In this document: piece after piece, positions 63,001 to 64,000 of the stretch
How the letters are laid out: each line of letters starts with the position of its first letter
How positions within the stretch are numbered: the first letter of the stretch is position 1
DNA from: Aerococcaceae bacterium zg-252
GTDB lineage: Bacteria; Bacillota; Bacilli; Lactobacillales; Aerococcaceae
DNA length: 64,000 nucleotides
Assembly (NCBI GenBank): GCA_016237705.1
Contig: CP066204.1
Coordinates: 1,126,001-1,190,000, forward strand
Reading direction: 5' to 3'
Made by a program: the position numbers and the translations under genes
Notes under the pieces: model-generated
What the model saw: the letters and a program-made list of their open reading frames with translations, nothing else
What the model was told of the DNA's origin: nothing
Databases searched by the model: none

Positions 63001-64000
63001 TTATGGATAAATACGGTTTAATAAACGTGGGAATGGTGATGTTTCACGAATATGCTCAATACCACTAATCCAAGCAACTGCACGTTCCAATCCAATTCCG
63101 AAACCAGAATGTGGAACTGAACCATATTTACGTAAATCTAAATACCACGCATACGCATCTAAATCTAATCCGAATGCTTTGATATTTTCTTCTAATGTTG
63201 CATAATCCACTTCACGCTCTGAACCACCGATAATTTCACCATAACCCTCTGGTGCAATCATATCGGCACATAATACAGTACGTGGATCTTCTGGGTTAAT
63301 TTTCATATAGAATGGCTTGATTGATTTTGGATAATTCACAATAAAGATTGGTTGCTCATATTGGCTCGCAATAAATGTTTCGTGTGGTGAACCAAAATCA
63401 TCGCCCCATGTAATATCATCAAATCCATTGTCATTCAATAATTGAATCGCATCTGTATAAGAAATACGTGGATAAGGTGTGACCGTATATTTGCGTAATA
63501 ACTCTACATCACGACCCAATGTTTTTAATGCTAATTCGCAATTATCAATTACTGATTGAACTAAGTAAGCAACATATTTCTCTTGAACTTGTAAACTTTC
63601 TTCATGCTCAACAAATGCCATTTCTGGTTCCATCATCCAAAATTCAATTAAGTGACGACGAGTTTTAGATTTTTCAGCACGGAAAGTTGGACCGAATGAG
63701 AATACTTTACCAAATGCCATGGCTGCAGCTTCCATGTATAATTGACCACTTTGTGATAAAAACGCATCTTCATCAAAATACTTCGTATGGAATAATTCAG
63801 TTGTTCCCTCAGGTGCACTACCAGTTAAGATAGGTGGATCGACTTTAATAAAGCCTTCTTTAGCCATAAATTCATACGTTGCACGAATTAACTCATTACG
63901 AATTGTTAAAATCGCATGTTGTTTAGATGAACGTAACCATAAATGACGGTGATCCATTAAGAAGTCCGTTCCATGCTCTTTTGGTGTAATTGGATATTCA
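63001..64000 (-). CDS. asnS: asparaginyl-tRNA synthetase, C-terminal part (cut by window edge)
   Basis: The C-terminal 333 codons of a class II synthetase are present; the N-terminal anticodon-binding domain lies outside the window. Motif 2 is [21 protein letters not shown] and motif 3 is [12 protein letters not shown]. The active-site region [11 protein letters not shown] is normal. The pattern [15 protein letters not shown] is that of AsnRS, not AspRS. It charges tRNA-Asn. The gene starts upstream of dnaD with a 92-nt gap. Confidence 0.93.
   Translation of the reverse strand, partial: EYPITPKEHGTDFLMDHRHLWLRSSKQHAILTIRNELIRATYEFMAKEGFIKVDPPILTGSAPEGTTELFHTKYFDEDAFLSQSGQLYMEAAAMAFGKVFSFGPTFRAEKSKTRRHLIEFWMMEPEMAFVEHEESLQVQEKYVAYLVQSVIDNCELALKTLGRDVELLRKYTVTPYPRISYTDAIQLLNDNGFDDITWGDDFGSPHETFIASQYEQPIFIVNYPKSIKPFYMKINPEDPRTVLCADMIAPEGYGEIIGGSEREVDYATLEENIKAFGLDLDAYAWYLDLRKYGSVPHSGFGIGLERAVAWISGIEHIRETSPFPRLLNRIYP

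Overview
The window is 64 kb of low-GC Firmicute chromosome, most likely from a host-associated member of the Lactobacillales. The evidence is a complete FASII cluster of the FabT/FabK type, LPXTG surface proteins with YSIRK-like signal peptides, a CcpA-type cre site, RibT/ScpA/ScpB and DnaD. Family or genus cannot be fixed from the sequence alone; Carnobacteriaceae, Aerococcaceae or Enterococcaceae-like lineages fit better than Streptococcus, because no fabM precedes fabT. Nearly all genes are on the minus strand. Only uvrC, a threonine aldolase gene and one MarR gene are on the plus strand. No rRNA, tRNA, CRISPR array or intact insertion sequence was found.

Layout (described left to right; minus-strand operons are read right to left). 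1-1817: two halves of a heterodimeric ABC exporter. 2129-18651: two giant sortase-anchored enzymes. One is a 3044-aa protein with a GH123-like module, a LamG-like module, an Asp-box propeller and two SGNH-esterase modules. The other is a 2374-aa BgaA-like GH2 beta-galactosidase. Both end in the same 10-aa repeat stalk, 36-aa repeats, a shared domain and an LPETG anchor, which suggests a host-glycan (mucin) foraging and adhesion locus. 18923-28811: fabT-fabH-acpP-fabK-fabD-fabG-fabF-accB-fabZ-accC-accD-accA, preceded by a near-consensus promoter and two FabT-like operators. 28991-35424: cvfB-xerD-deoB-punA-ribT-scpA-scpB-rluB (regulation, recombination, nucleoside salvage, chromosome segregation, rRNA modification). 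35519-41238: a MATE exporter, a GloB-like hydrolase and RecQ, then an M3 oligoendopeptidase. 41367-44256 (+): uvrC and a threonine aldolase gene.

44382-50451 is a redox/electrophile-response block: a four-gene operon (MDR quinone oxidoreductase, alpha/beta-hydrolase, SDR, old-yellow-enzyme), a GNAT, an Rrf2 regulator and an EthD-like protein. A shared 16-bp near-palindrome lies upstream of the operon, of the rrf2 gene and of the EthD gene, which suggests one Rrf2 regulon. 50625-52573 is a divergent pair: an OhrR-like one-Cys MarR regulator against a DUF1304 protein plus a membrane hydrolase, with two matching palindromes between them.

52700-61912 is an AT-rich defence block with two antimicrobial-peptide (lantibiotic/bacitracin)-type ABC transporter and two-component modules and no recognisable peptide precursor gene. 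It sits directly downstream of dnaD-asnS, a typical accessory insertion. A ~115-bp imperfect palindromic repeat occurs twice (22451-22572, 48351-48475), with shorter fragments elsewhere. Promoters, operators and terminators below were read by eye and were not tested with a program.
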